From NCBI GenBank assembly GCA_937902315.1, contig CALGUG010000028.1:62001-126000 (forward strand): 64,000 nucleotides of DNA, written 5' to 3'. A program made the position numbers and the translations under genes. Origin of the DNA: an uncultured Chloroflexales bacterium. Its GTDB lineage: Bacteria > Chloroflexota > Chloroflexia > Chloroflexales > Chloroflexaceae. The notes under the pieces were generated by a model that was not told where the DNA came from, did no database searches, and worked only from the letters and a program-made list of their open reading frames with translations. Below are positions 18,218-26,593 of this stretch, piece by piece; position 1 is the stretch's first letter, and each line of letters starts with the position of its first letter.

Positions 18218-18694
18218 ATGGACGATTCACAATCGCGCGGCATAGAGTGGGTGATCGCCCAATTCGTCCTGATTCTGGCGATTCTCGTCGCCCCACAGCG
18301 CATTCCGGGCCTGCCCCCTTGGCCCAAACGCCTCAGTCTATTCGCTCGCATCATGGGTTTAGGCAGCCTCGTTGCAGGTGCGCTGATCGGTAAAGCGGGC
18401 TTCCAAGCGCTCGGCGACAACCTCACACCCATGCCGAGCCCCAAACAAGAAGCAAGCCTTGTACAAAGCGGAATCTACAGCCAGGTGCGCCACCCGATCT
18501 ATAGCGCGCTGATCTTGCTCTGCTTCGGCTGGTCGCTGCTGCGCAACAACACCACCGCGCTGCTCTTTAGCACAATTTTAGCCGGCCTGCTCGACCGCAA
18601 AGCCAGCTTTGAAGAGCAATTGCTCGAAGAGTGTTTTAGCGACTACGCCAGCTATCGACGGCGAGTCGCCAAATTCCTGCCTCGAATCTATTAG
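18218..18694 (+). CDS. Isoprenylcysteine/phospholipid methyltransferase-like membrane protein (ICMT/PEMT)
   Basis: 158 aa with about 4-5 TM segments. The conserved C-terminal block of the ICMT/PEMT fold is clear: LVQSGIYSQVRHPIYSALIL (the RHPIY motif), then FEEQLLEECFSDYASYRRRV, the E..L...F..Y..Y..R signature that binds SAM. Membrane methyltransferase of unknown substrate; in bacteria these may act on lipids or small molecules. Confidence 0.88.
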   Translation: MDDSQSRGIEWVIAQFVLILAILVAPQRIPGLPPWPKRLSLFARIMGLGSLVAGALIGKAGFQALGDNLTPMPSPKQEASLVQSGIYSQVRHPIYSALILLCFGWSLLRNNTTALLFSTILAGLLDRKASFEEQLLEECFSDYASYRRRVAKFLPRIY

Positions 18695-18713
18695 ATCTTG
18701 TTGCAGGTAACAC

Positions 18714-18752
18714 AAAGGGCTTCTGGCTATGGAAAAGACCAGAAGCCTTTGG
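18714..18752 (+). terminator. Intrinsic terminator after ICMT-like gene
   Basis: GGCTTCTGG and CCAGAAGCC form a 9-bp core stem extended by AAAG/CTTT, 20 bp after the stop codon. Confidence 0.7.
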
Positions 18753-18795
18753 TATTGCGCAGCGTATATAGCAAACTGATGTCTCCCAACACTAG

Positions 18796-18872
18796 GGCGG
18801 CCTAGTCTCTACCATCTATTCGGTCTCAAGCGCGTCCGCCTACGGCTACCAACATCCCGCCCACCAACAGAC
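18796..18872 (+). repeat. Core dispersed repeat, copy 6
   Basis: Flank GTCTCTACCATCTATTCGG, then GCGCGTCCGCCTACGGCTAC and CAACATCCCGCCCACC. Lies between the convergent ICMT-like and TmrB-like genes. Confidence 0.85.
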
Positions 18873-18914
18873 CTCCTTCGCCAACCTTGCCATACAGCGC
18901 GAATCGAGGAAGAG

Positions 18915-19451
18915 CTAAGAAGGCTGCCTTGCCCGCCCAAGCTGTGCGGCGATCAGCTCGGCGATCCGCTGAGCGTCGAGCGCTTCGGTATCGATCGGCG
19001 TGCCAAACAAGGGATCGCGATGGGCGGCTTCGCACTCGACGATGCGACGCGCGATCCAGCCTTCTACGGCTGTGCCGCGCTTATCTAGGCGCTGCTTAAT
19101 CGTATCTAGGCTGGCGCGCAAGCAAAAGATATGCAGATCTGGCTCGAAGCTGCGCAAAGCGCTCGTCACCTCGGTAAAATAATCGCGTCGGCTGAAGGTC
19201 ATAGGCACGATGATCGGCCTACCCGTCGCCTTACGCCAGAGGCGTGTGCCGAGGGCGACCGAGCGCCGCCATAGTGTAATATCTTGAAAGTCGTCAGTGC
19301 CCCGTCCTTCAAGCGCGACCCACTTCGGCAAACGCATCATAATCGAGCCAGCCCATTCAGGATCATAGATCTGCGCCCCTAAGAGCGGCTTCAAGTGGCC
19401 CGCCACCGTGCTTTTGCCAACCCCAAACGAACCGTTGATCATCACAATCAT
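18915..19451 (-). CDS. TmrB-like P-loop NTPase / kinase
   Basis: 178 aa. N-terminal Walker A INGSFGVGKST at about 5-15, then YDPEWAG and DDFQDITLWRRS. This layout matches TmrB (tunicamycin resistance) and related small-molecule kinases. A lid-like segment (RLDKRGTAVEGWI) and CEAAHRDPLFGTPIDTE near the C-terminus are also typical. AAGGGG lies 7 nt before the ATG. Possible phosphotransferase or antibiotic-tolerance protein; substrate not determined. Confidence 0.8.
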   Translation of the reverse strand: MIVMINGSFGVGKSTVAGHLKPLLGAQIYDPEWAGSIMMRLPKWVALEGRGTDDFQDITLWRRSVALGTRLWRKATGRPIIVPMTFSRRDYFTEVTSALRSFEPDLHIFCLRASLDTIKQRLDKRGTAVEGWIARRIVECEAAHRDPLFGTPIDTEALDAQRIAELIAAQLGRARQPS

Positions 19452-19545
19452 CAGCGGCCCCTTAGCCTATCTCATGCTGGCGCGCTCAACAGAGCTTGCA
19501 ATACAAGCGCAGCACTTTCGGCATTGCGCGCTTTTAGTAATGCCA

Positions 19546-19586
19546 GATCTGTTAACTTGCGCTACAAGAGCGCAAGTTAACAGATC
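19546..19586. repeat. Perfect 18-bp inverted repeat
   Basis: GATCTGTTAACTTGCGCT and its exact complement separated by ACAAG. It lies between the cupin stop and the TmrB-like start (both minus strand) and may terminate cupin transcription or regulate the TmrB-like gene. The arms differ from the ATTTCGC hairpin family. Confidence 0.85.
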
Positions 19587-19596
19587 GAGGGAAAGA

Positions 19597-19618
19597 GTTG
19601 TGTGAAATCTCACACAAC
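19597..19618. repeat. Short palindrome GTTGTGTGA / TCACACAAC
   Basis: 9-bp perfect arms around AATC, 10 bp from the previous inverted repeat. The outer arm GTTGTGTGA is the same as in the longer hairpin at 15414. Confidence 0.75.
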
Positions 19619-19683
19619 AAAACGAGTCAAGTTCCACTCTGCCGAAGAACAAATAGAATGAAGCAAGCGAATTTGAGATAAGC

Positions 19684-20007
19684 TTAGTTCGGCTCGGGCG
19701 CAATGCCGATCAGCATAACCAACCTGCTGTCGCCATGATTAACAACACTATGCGGCACATCGGCGGCGGCCCAAGCCACATCGCCCGCAGCCAAAACCGC
19801 CGTCTCATCGCCGATCGTAAAGGTTCCGCTGCCTTCGATCACATAGTAAAACTTGTCGCGCCCGGCGTGTTTGTGCAAGTTTTGGCTCTGGCCCGGCTCC
19901 AAACAGTCCATGCCAAGCAACATGCGCGCAGATTGAAACAGCGTCGTTTTGAAAAAGCGATCTGGGTTAACCCCGATATGCTTACGATAGTTGGTAAACG
20001 CAGACAT
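19684..20007 (-). CDS. Cupin domain-containing protein
   Basis: 107 aa from the ATG at 20007; the GTG two codons upstream overlaps the GAGGTGA ribosome site. One conserved cupin domain: motif 1 LEPGQSQNLHKHAGRDKFYYV.. carries H, H and a following acidic/Lys region, and motif 2 is DVPHSVVNHGD. A metal-binding small barrel of unknown role. 75 bp downstream of an MFS gene on the same strand. Confidence 0.88.
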   Translation of the reverse strand: MSAFTNYRKHIGVNPDRFFKTTLFQSARMLLGMDCLEPGQSQNLHKHAGRDKFYYVIEGSGTFTIGDETAVLAAGDVAWAAADVPHSVVNHGDSRLVMLIGIAPEPN

Positions 20008-20081
20008 GTTCACCTCATACGATTCAGCTTAGCGAAACGACGAGCGAGATAGATCTATTGGTCGGCTCAAAACGGCTTCGA

Positions 20082-21371
20082 TCAAGCCGCCTCAGTCGCA
20101 GGGCTTTCCAGCGCCTCGCGATTACGGAAGTAGAGCCAAAAGACAACGGCGCTGATCGCGGTCAACACGGCGGCTGTTGCGAACAACCACGAATAACCCA
20201 AGTAGACGATCATATAGCCGCCGCCGAAGGCGATCACCGTCGACGAGATACCGGTGGCGGTCTCCATGGTGCCGACCACGCGAGCTCGCCGTTGAGACGG
20301 CACAAGCTCAAGGAAGTAGACCAAGGAGGCGGCGTAGCGCATCCACGAAAGGCCGACCACACCCACAAAGCCGATACCAGCGATCAGCCAATTTTGCACA
20401 AAGATGATCGGAACAATGCTGAGGGCGGTTCCCAACGAAGCCCCGATGACCACGCCACGATTACCGTATTTAGCCGTGAGGGCAGAGGTCGCCAATGCCA
20501 TCGGCACACCCAAGAGACGCGCGACCGCCATAATGATGCCCAGTTGCATCGTCGGCACATGCAGGCCTTGGTCGAGATAAACGTTAAAGAAGGTGTTGAG
20601 CGTGATAACACCCGTCACCTGCAAAACGCGCACAAAGGCCATCATAAACAGCAACATACCCAAGGGTGCCACCACAGCCGCAACGCTGGGCGTTTGATTC
20701 ACATCGACAACTGTCTCGTGCTCTTTGATATGGTGCGCCGTGGGGCGAGCAACAATGATCGACCAGAGCGCCAGCAACATCAAGACGCCGCCCACCAAAA
20801 GCGAATAGCGATAAGTGATCGGGCCATCGAGCGATATGTTAAACAAGGCGCTCAGCCAAGTGGGCAAGAAGCCAGCCAACAAGCTACCTAAAAAGGCCGC
20901 CATGGAAGAGAGACCAGTTTGGAACGAAAAGAGTGGATTACGCTCGGCAGGCGTCACCACATCCATAATAAAGGGTGCGCTATTAACAAAATAGAGCGCC
21001 ATGCCAGCATAAATGATAAAGATATGTAGCAGCAGCCAAGGCAACTGAAGCAGAGCTGGCAGAATATCGGCCAGAGGGAAGCAGAAGGTTCCAACAACGA
21101 GCAAAACCAGACCGATGATCAACATCCGTCGACTGCCGAAACGTTCGCCCAACAAACCTGCCGGAAGGCTGCCCAAAGCAAACGCAAACGTACCGATCGA
21201 GTTAACTAGGCCGATCATTTCAGGCCCATAGTCCAGACGAGCTAGAAAGAGGTTGAGCAAGACCGAATAGATTCCGCCATCGACGACGAAGCCCATCACA
21301 AAAATCGAGACGAAATACAACAAAACGGTCGGAGAAAGGAAGGTAAGCGAACGAATGTAACGGCCTAACAT
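20082..21371 (-). CDS. MFS transporter
   Basis: 429 aa with about 12 TM segments. The loop LPAGLLGERFGSRRML between TM2 and TM3 is the MFS A-motif (G...D/ERxGRR). AAGGA 7 nt before the ATG. Second of two MFS genes in this minus-strand cluster; the sequence does not reveal a substrate. Confidence 0.9.
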   Translation of the reverse strand: MLGRYIRSLTFLSPTVLLYFVSIFVMGFVVDGGIYSVLLNLFLARLDYGPEMIGLVNSIGTFAFALGSLPAGLLGERFGSRRMLIIGLVLLVVGTFCFPLADILPALLQLPWLLLHIFIIYAGMALYFVNSAPFIMDVVTPAERNPLFSFQTGLSSMAAFLGSLLAGFLPTWLSALFNISLDGPITYRYSLLVGGVLMLLALWSIIVARPTAHHIKEHETVVDVNQTPSVAAVVAPLGMLLFMMAFVRVLQVTGVITLNTFFNVYLDQGLHVPTMQLGIIMAVARLLGVPMALATSALTAKYGNRGVVIGASLGTALSIVPIIFVQNWLIAGIGFVGVVGLSWMRYAASLVYFLELVPSQRRARVVGTMETATGISSTVIAFGGGYMIVYLGYSWLFATAAVLTAISAVVFWLYFRNREALESPATEAA

Positions 21372-21476
21372 ACTATGTCCTTAACTAAACGATTAGCGAC
21401 GATTATACAGCTTTTAGCATTTTCTGCTTGTGTATACATCGAGCGTTAATCGTATTAGCTAAGGCCGTCGAAAGCG

Positions 21477-22319
21477 CTATGCAATGATCGCTAGCAGGCC
21501 AAAAAAGTGCTCCGCCAAAGCAAAGTCGCCCACAATACGCGCTCGCTCACGAGCCGTGTCGATGCTCAAACCTTTGGTAAACAGCCGCCATGCGCTATCT
21601 TGGTCGATCTCGATCAGCGCGCTAGGTTGAGGGGCATTGCCGCTATAGAGCTGCCAAGCGTCATCTTCACGCATCAAGCTCCAAGCACCGCCCGCCTCGC
21701 CAAGAATACGCACCGTTACAGCGCTACCATCGGGCCCAGACTGGCCGCGATAGGCGTGGGGCAGGCCGCGCAGAAAGGTATCGAGCGCGGGATACAGCCA
21801 GCGCCGTTCGAGTTGCAAGGGCGCCCCGACCGCCTCGCGGATATGTTGCTGATGGTGCCACTTCTCGGTGTATTCGCGCGCCAAGTCGAACCACAAAGCC
21901 GAACGCCTCTCACCCGCCCAGATCACGCCCGCGCCTGTAAGGGCAGCTAGATCCTGCTCGGCATAGAAGGCAAAGATCTGGTGGCCAACAAACTCCATCA
22001 GATCGACCAACAGGCGCGGGCTAACACGTTGCGTCGCGGCAACCCAGCTCTGATTGAGATCGTTGATATAGGCCAGCAGACCATCGTAGCTCGCAAGGTC
22101 GTAGCCAAGCGGCGGCATACGCCAGCCATCACGTTGGCTCGCCAAACGGCGCAGATCGGTATCGAGCAGATGGGCCGCCATAGCGTGCACATTCCAGCCT
22201 GGCGCGGGCGTTTCAAGCAGCCACTGGTCGGGCGACAAAGAGCGCAACAAAACGAACAGCTCGGCATAGAGCGGCGGAAACAGTTCGCGGGTATCGATCG
22301 GGCCACACTTGGTTAACAT
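21477..22319 (-). CDS. Maleylpyruvate isomerase / DinB-superfamily protein
   Basis: 280 aa from the ATG at 22319, with GAGGAG 8 nt upstream; the open frame extends to 22373 into the neighbouring gene. The N-terminal four-helix bundle has WNVHAMAAHLLDTDLRR and EKWHHQQHIREAVG, whose His residues fit the metal site of the mycothiol-dependent maleylpyruvate isomerase N-domain. The C-terminal about 90 residues resemble the SCP-like domain of that family (SALIEIDQDSAWRLFTKGL). 16 bp downstream of an MFS gene. Confidence 0.8.
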   Translation of the reverse strand: MLTKCGPIDTRELFPPLYAELFVLLRSLSPDQWLLETPAPGWNVHAMAAHLLDTDLRRLASQRDGWRMPPLGYDLASYDGLLAYINDLNQSWVAATQRVSPRLLVDLMEFVGHQIFAFYAEQDLAALTGAGVIWAGERRSALWFDLAREYTEKWHHQQHIREAVGAPLQLERRWLYPALDTFLRGLPHAYRGQSGPDGSAVTVRILGEAGGAWSLMREDDAWQLYSGNAPQPSALIEIDQDSAWRLFTKGLSIDTARERARIVGDFALAEHFFGLLAIIA

Positions 22320-22335
22320 ACACGGCTCCTCTCTC

Positions 22336-23559
22336 TTATCCCTCGCTTGTAAATATCTGTTCTGTTGTAACATCGTCTTCGTCGATCCGCAAGCAGCAAG
22401 CTGCTAGCAAGACCACCGCGCCCATCGCCACAAAAATGCCCGTAAGCGACCATTCCGCCAGCAAGCCCCAAAGCAGGCCCATAGCCGACAGATAGAGCGT
22501 CGAGAGCAATTGAATCAACGAGAGGGTTGTTGCGCGCTGCACATCGGGCACATGGTCGTTGATATAGGCGCGCAAGGTCGGGCGGATGGCGTTCATACTG
22601 CCGTATTGCACAATAAAAAGCAGAATCGCGCCAAATGGCTCGAACTGAAACGCCATCGCAAGATAGAGCAGACCGGGCAAGGCGGTGCCCAGCAACATAC
22701 CCCTATGCAAGCCCAAACGCTCCTCGAACCAATAGCCGTAGCGCTCGCCAAGCATCGCCAACAGCGATCCGAGCGCTAAGGCATAGCCAAACCACTGGCC
22801 CGGTACCTCAGCACGCACAAAATAGGGCTGATAGAGCACCACAAGGTAGAAGCCAAAGGGTTCGCTTAACACAGCGAGGGAGACCAGACGCCGCAAGCCT
22901 TTGTTGCTCCACAAGAGTCCTAGCCCATCGCGCAAGAGCTGCCAAGCAGAGGGCGGCTGATCAGACAGACCATGCGTGGGCGCATCGCGTACAAAGCAGG
23001 CCACCAACAGACCCAAACCGACCGAGATCACAGTCAACAAGATTGCGAACGAATAGGACGATGGCATAAGATCGCGCACCAACCAGCCGCCCACACTAAA
23101 GGCCAGCAGATTGGCGAAACGCGCCGCCGCGCTGATCAAGCCCAAGGCCCGTTTCATAGCCGCATTGCGCCGCTCGCTCGGCAGCGATTCATAGACCAAT
23201 GCTTCGATGCTGCCTGACATAAAGGCGAAACCGATCCCCGCGATCACTTGGATCAGCGCAAAAAGCCATAAGCTGCTCGCCACAAAGAAGAGCAGTTCGC
23301 CTAAAAACTGGAAGCTCAGGCCGATAAGCCACGAACGTTTGCGGCCCAAACGGTCGGAGAGCATACCGGTGGGAACTTCGGCCACAAACTGCGCAGCTAT
23401 CAATAAAGCATTCAGCAGGTTGATCTCAACAAGGCTCAGACCTTTGTACTGAAGGTACAAGGTCATCACCGGCAGGTAAAAGTAGAGGCTTGTCAGCAGC
23501 GAAACGAGCGCGACAAGCGTCACGGTCAGGGGGCGAAAGGCTATAGTTTGCATGTTCAT
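22336..23559 (-). CDS. MFS transporter
   Basis: 407 aa, 12 predicted TM. The A-motif reads EVPTGMLSDRLGRKRSW, typical of drug/efflux MFS. Two in-phase ATGs at 23559 and 23553; GAGGG spacing favours the second. Close to the maleylpyruvate-isomerase-like gene downstream, so probably one transcript. Confidence 0.9.
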   Translation of the reverse strand: MNMQTIAFRPLTVTLVALVSLLTSLYFYLPVMTLYLQYKGLSLVEINLLNALLIAAQFVAEVPTGMLSDRLGRKRSWLIGLSFQFLGELLFFVASSLWLFALIQVIAGIGFAFMSGSIEALVYESLPSERRNAAMKRALGLISAAARFANLLAFSVGGWLVRDLMPSSYSFAILLTVISVGLGLLVACFVRDAPTHGLSDQPPSAWQLLRDGLGLLWSNKGLRRLVSLAVLSEPFGFYLVVLYQPYFVRAEVPGQWFGYALALGSLLAMLGERYGYWFEERLGLHRGMLLGTALPGLLYLAMAFQFEPFGAILLFIVQYGSMNAIRPTLRAYINDHVPDVQRATTLSLIQLLSTLYLSAMGLLWGLLAEWSLTGIFVAMGAVVLLAACCLRIDEDDVTTEQIFTSEG

Positions 23560-23879
23560 ACCCTCGATCAGTAAGACGGAGGACGGCTACAGAGCGGCCC
23601 ACCGCACCTGAGAGCGGCATGCAAGCTTGCCTCTCAAGCAGAGGCAAAACACAGCAAACTAAACGCAGGTGATAGCGCCAATCAGAGCAGTGGGTGAACT
23701 GAATTGGAGCTTAACGACCTGCCATAGCCAGCACCTCATAAGAAAAATGCGGAATTGACGGCAGTATATCATAGGGAGCATTTATTCATCATACAAGGCA
23801 CTGAATCACTGCGTCTTTTTAGAGAAGTTTGAGATAGGTATGTGATTGATTAAGCGCTGCTGCAAGCCAAAGTCCAATC

Positions 23880-23910
23880 CACGTATCCTGAGCCTGTCGA
23901 AGGGTACGTG
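23880..23910. repeat. REP-like hairpin (CCTGAGCCTGTCGAAGG type), copy 1
   Basis: CACGTATCCT and AGGGTACGTG pair around GAGCCTGTCGA with one mismatch. Related hairpins at 24212, 37702 and 57789. Confidence 0.75.
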
Positions 23911-23962
23911 AATAGCTTGACCATCGACTTTGTATAACAAGGCACGAAATAACTTGTTTATA

Positions 23963-24212
23963 GCTGGCGGCGAGGTCTCTCGCTCCCATGCGTTCCTTAG
24001 CGCGTCCGCCTCCGGCTACCAACATCCCGCCCAAAAAAAGAGGCGGCTATTTGCCACACAAGCGTGCCTTGGCCAAACCTGAGAAGGTCAACCAAACTAA
24101 GGTCCTTGGCGCTGACCTGTCAGCCGTGCGCTACACGCCCAGCTTACAGGTCTTAGACGTGTTTTATTCACCGCAAGAGGCACCAAGTCACAGAGTCTTT
24201 TTTAGAGAAGTG
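23963..24212 (+). repeat. Composite repeat of about 250 bp, copy A (contains core copy 7)
   Basis: Starts TAGCTGGCGGCGAGGTCTCT, holds the core at about 24001-24021, then AGGCGGCTATTTGCCACACA, AAGGTCCTTGGCG, GACCTGTCAGC, CCCAGCTTACAGGT and a CACCGCAAGAGGCACC tail. The same blocks in the same order occur inverted at 37345-37610. No ORF of gene quality lies within. Confidence 0.85.
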
Positions 24213-24246
24213 TACCGGGTCGTAGCCTGAGTCTGTCGAAGGGTAC
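24212..24246. repeat. REP-like hairpin, copy 2 (degenerate)
   Basis: GTACC...CCTGAGTCTGTCGAAGGGTAC; the outer 5 bp are complementary. It sits at the join between composite repeat A and the MITE-like element. Confidence 0.5.
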
Positions 24247-24275
24247 AGCGTTTTGATGGAACGCAGCCGTGCCCC

Positions 24276-24531
24276 CTTCTCCTGCTTGCGGGAGCTATGC
24301 ATTAGCCAAAAGTCGCGTCGGCAGCAAAAGGCGATCGTTCGCGTACCATCGCGAGATTATCTTTGAGAGCACAGAACTCAGAGAGCTTGTATGCGATTTC
24401 GCTACGCGAAATCGCATACAACATCACCATTCAGCCCCTGGCCCGCAGTGCGGGAGAGGGGGCCGGGGGGTGAGGGCAGATAGCTCTGACCGTATGTCGA
24501 TTTGTGGCTAATGTACAGCTTGCGAGAGAAG
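24276..24531 (-). mobile_element. MITE-like element, copy 1 (256 bp)
   Basis: No ORF. The left end CTTCTCCTGCTTGCGGGAGC TATGCATTAGCC and right end GGCTAATGTACAGCTTGCGA GAGAAG form imperfect terminal inverted repeats of about 30-40 bp. Inside, in order: CGTCGGCAGCAAAAGG, GAGCACAGAACTCAGAGAG, a 16-bp palindrome, a CCCGCAGTGCGGGAGAGGG hairpin, and CTGACCGTATGTCGATTTGT. The same order and nearly the same length occur inverted at 57511-57767. Copies next to the core repeat at one end and a REP-like hairpin at the other. Confidence 0.75.
24387..24421. repeat. Perfect 16-bp inverted repeat inside MITE-like copy 1
   Basis: TTGTATGCGATTTCGC, loop TAC, GCGAAATCGCATACAA; identical to the palindrome at 57620. 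Confidence 0.9.
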
Positions 24532-24544
24532 GACTGGGGATGAG

Positions 24545-24592
24545 GGTGGCTAGCCACTCTGGTAGCCGGAGGCGGACGCGGTTGGGATGTTC
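24545..24592 (-). repeat. Core dispersed repeat, copy 8
   Basis: GGTAGCCGGAGGCGGACGCG on the plus strand. It directly adjoins MITE-like copy 1, just as copy 15 adjoins MITE-like copy 2. Confidence 0.8.
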
Positions 24593-24640
24593 TTTTTGTT
24601 AGCAGCCTTTGACGCCTGATGATTTGGGCTATTGCAGCTT

Positions 24641-24681
24641 AGGAAGAAAAAAGAACCAGCCAACCGAAGGAGTTGACTGGT
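24641..24681 (-). terminator. Intrinsic terminator of the metallopeptidase gene
   Basis: Read on the minus strand: ACCAGTCAAC, loop TCCTTCG, GTTGGCTGGT (one G-U pair), then TCTTTTTTCTTCC; 28 bp after the stop. Confidence 0.85.
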
Positions 24682-24708
24682 CCCAGAGCAGGTTTTAGAA
24701 AAAAAAGC

Positions 24709-25662
24709 TTATTTGAGCGTGTTGATCCACTCTTGGTTGAGCTCAGTCAAGCTCTTGCCATAGACGCCTTGGTAGTCGGCTGAACCGGGCGCGCGACCTC
24801 GACCGCTCTCGTAGAGCTGATGGAAAGCATCCCAGCCATAGGTACGGGCCAAGTAGTCGACGAAGCCGGCCCAGATCTCGTAGGCTACATCGGAGCCATT
24901 GGCTTCGGCGCGCAGCACGTTCAAGCTGATGCCCGTGTCATAAAGCTGTTTGGCTCGCCCTTGGAAGGAGGTGGCATCGCAGAGACTGAGCCAATATTCG
25001 CCCGAGATCCAAGTCGCTAAGCCTTCGTGCAAAATGGTGTCGGCGCGGCTCTGAACGGCCGATCCATAATATTCGGCTTCGAGTTGGTGAGCTAATTCGT
25101 GGCTGATGATCACAAGCGCTTTGTACTCATCTTCGCCCGGTCGGTAGAAGAGGTGAATGTAATTGTCGCTTGTATAGGCCATACCGCGTACGCCACGCTG
25201 GGGCGCACGAGCTGGATTATAGAAGCCGATCGAGACGCGCTCGCTGAGCGAGACTTGGAAGCGTCGTTGGATATAGGTTAGAGCGTGCTCTGCATCGTAT
25301 GAAAGCCGCTGAACTTGTTCAGGGCTGAAGCTGTTTGCACCAACATAAAAATCGATTCGACGCCCCGATTGAACCAATTCACCCGCAAGGCGTGGCCCAT
25401 TACCGGGGATGAAGGTTGTAGGTGCGATTTTGAGTGTACCGATATCTTCGACTTCGCGGCGTACAAGGGTGGCGGTGGGTTGAGGCGTAGCGGTTGTCGT
25501 CGGCGAAGGGATCTCAAAAGCGCTTGCTGCTGTTGGGGTGAACTCGGGCAAGAGTTGGGCTTGAGATGATGTTGAGTTATTAGCAGAATAAGCACCAGTT
25601 AGGCACACTACAAGAAACAGGCAAGCTACCAGCGCAAACAAGGCGCGTCGAATATCTGACAT
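24709..25662 (-). CDS. Secreted gluzincin-type zinc metallopeptidase (peptidase MA-like)
   Basis: 317 aa. Hydrophobic signal segment at about 7-24 (LFALVACLFLVVCLTGAYS), then a Thr/Pro-rich linker (about 30-70). Catalytic motif HELAHQLEAEYYG at about 188-200 gives HExxH, and HEGLATWISGEY about 25 residues later supplies the third ligand Glu of the gluzincin pattern. Predicted to act outside the membrane; a Cys near the signal end is not a good lipobox. Own terminator and a long upstream gap suggest a single-gene unit. Confidence 0.85.
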   Translation of the reverse strand: MSDIRRALFALVACLFLVVCLTGAYSANNSTSSQAQLLPEFTPTAASAFEIPSPTTTATPQPTATLVRREVEDIGTLKIAPTTFIPGNGPRLAGELVQSGRRIDFYVGANSFSPEQVQRLSYDAEHALTYIQRRFQVSLSERVSIGFYNPARAPQRGVRGMAYTSDNYIHLFYRPGEDEYKALVIISHELAHQLEAEYYGSAVQSRADTILHEGLATWISGEYWLSLCDATSFQGRAKQLYDTGISLNVLRAEANGSDVAYEIWAGFVDYLARTYGWDAFHQLYESGRGRAPGSADYQGVYGKSLTELNQEWINTLK

Positions 25663-26205
25663 TGTAAATTTTGCTTTCCTAGGTACAAAACAAGGTACCT
25701 GTCGTGTGCATAGTTTTGTACAATAACAGCGAACGAACTAATTAATCGTGCCTTTGGGAGCAAGCGACAAGGCGATTGGACAATAAGTTCATTCCCAAAC
25801 AGATGAATACACACCTTCCTTGCATAGATTCAGCTTGTGAGTGTCGATATATACCACGAGAGATATAGACTGTCAAGTTAGTGGGTTGAATGGCCGAAAA
25901 AATACTCTGTTTGAAGATATTTCGCACTTTTATTACTTTATACGACTTATTATAGTAAAAAGAGATAACCAATTTGCATCCATTTTATTGCTTCTAAGGC
26001 AGATAAAATGGTTTTGATTCAATTAAGCTTAGCCGCTCGAATGGGCTGTTTGCTGGATCGCTAGCTTGAAGAAAACATTTTTAGAGACAAATAGTGTGCT
26101 GAAATAAGCCGTTTTGGCTAGCGCTGGAGCCTAACCTAAGCGAGGTTAGGCTGCTCGGTAGCACTAAAACATACTTCTTGTTCGTTGCACGGCTATAGCA
26201 GCAAT
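25663..26205. other. Gene-free AT-rich upstream region
   Basis: Longest AT-rich stretch in this part of the window, upstream of the metallopeptidase gene. A TATAAT (minus strand) at about 25949-25954 is a possible -10 without a clear -35. No coding signal seen. Confidence 0.4.
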
Positions 26206-26432
26206 GCGAAATCCGCTTGAACAGGTAGTGTTTTGCCCTTCGGTGGATTTGATTCCAAAACTGCTTGATCGCTCTGATTTCAGGGGGCGCTTGGGGCAGG
26301 CAGATGAGCAGCCGAATGTTTGGAAAGGATGTTGATAGCCGGAGGCGGACGCGCTAGAAGTCGAATGGAAGGTAGGGACCTCTCCGCCAACTGATACAGC
26401 ACCTGAAGTGCACAAGCGGACTTGATATGATC
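26206..26432 (-). repeat. Core dispersed repeat, copy 9, with candidate terminal inverted repeats
   Basis: Left end GAAATCCGCTTGAAC and right end CAAGCGGACTTGATATGATC are imperfect inverted copies, about 225 bp apart. The core (GATAGCCGGAGGCGGACGCG) lies inside, preceded by CAGCCGAATGTTTGGAAAGG, a block also found near 61.85 kb. No ORF of gene quality. Confidence 0.75.
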
Positions 26433-26540
26433 TAGAAACGCTTTGTTCCCAAATTCTAGGCGTGATGATCGTGGGTTAGAACTTCAGAAAGCTTCATTGC
26501 TGCCTGAGCGAAGAGCGCGGAAACAATGAGCAAAAAATAT

Positions 26541-26577
26541 AGATTGGGCTTCTGTGGGTGCAGAAGCCCAATTTTAT
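26541..26577 (-). terminator. Terminator of the DeoR-family gene
   Basis: ATTGGGCTTCTG / CAGAAGCCCAAT, a 12-bp perfect stem with loop TGGGTG, about 20 bp beyond the stop; on the minus strand it is followed by CTATATTTTTTG. Confidence 0.85.
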
Positions 26578-26593
26578 TGTGTAGTGAGCTTGT

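Noticed and set aside
24212..24246. Possible intrinsic terminator
   Set aside because: No gene ends nearby and there is no U-tract; it matches the REP-like hairpin family instead.
26164..26415. 83-codon frame on the minus strand
   Set aside because: Lies wholly inside core repeat copy 9, has no ribosome site, and its reading frame varies between repeat copies.
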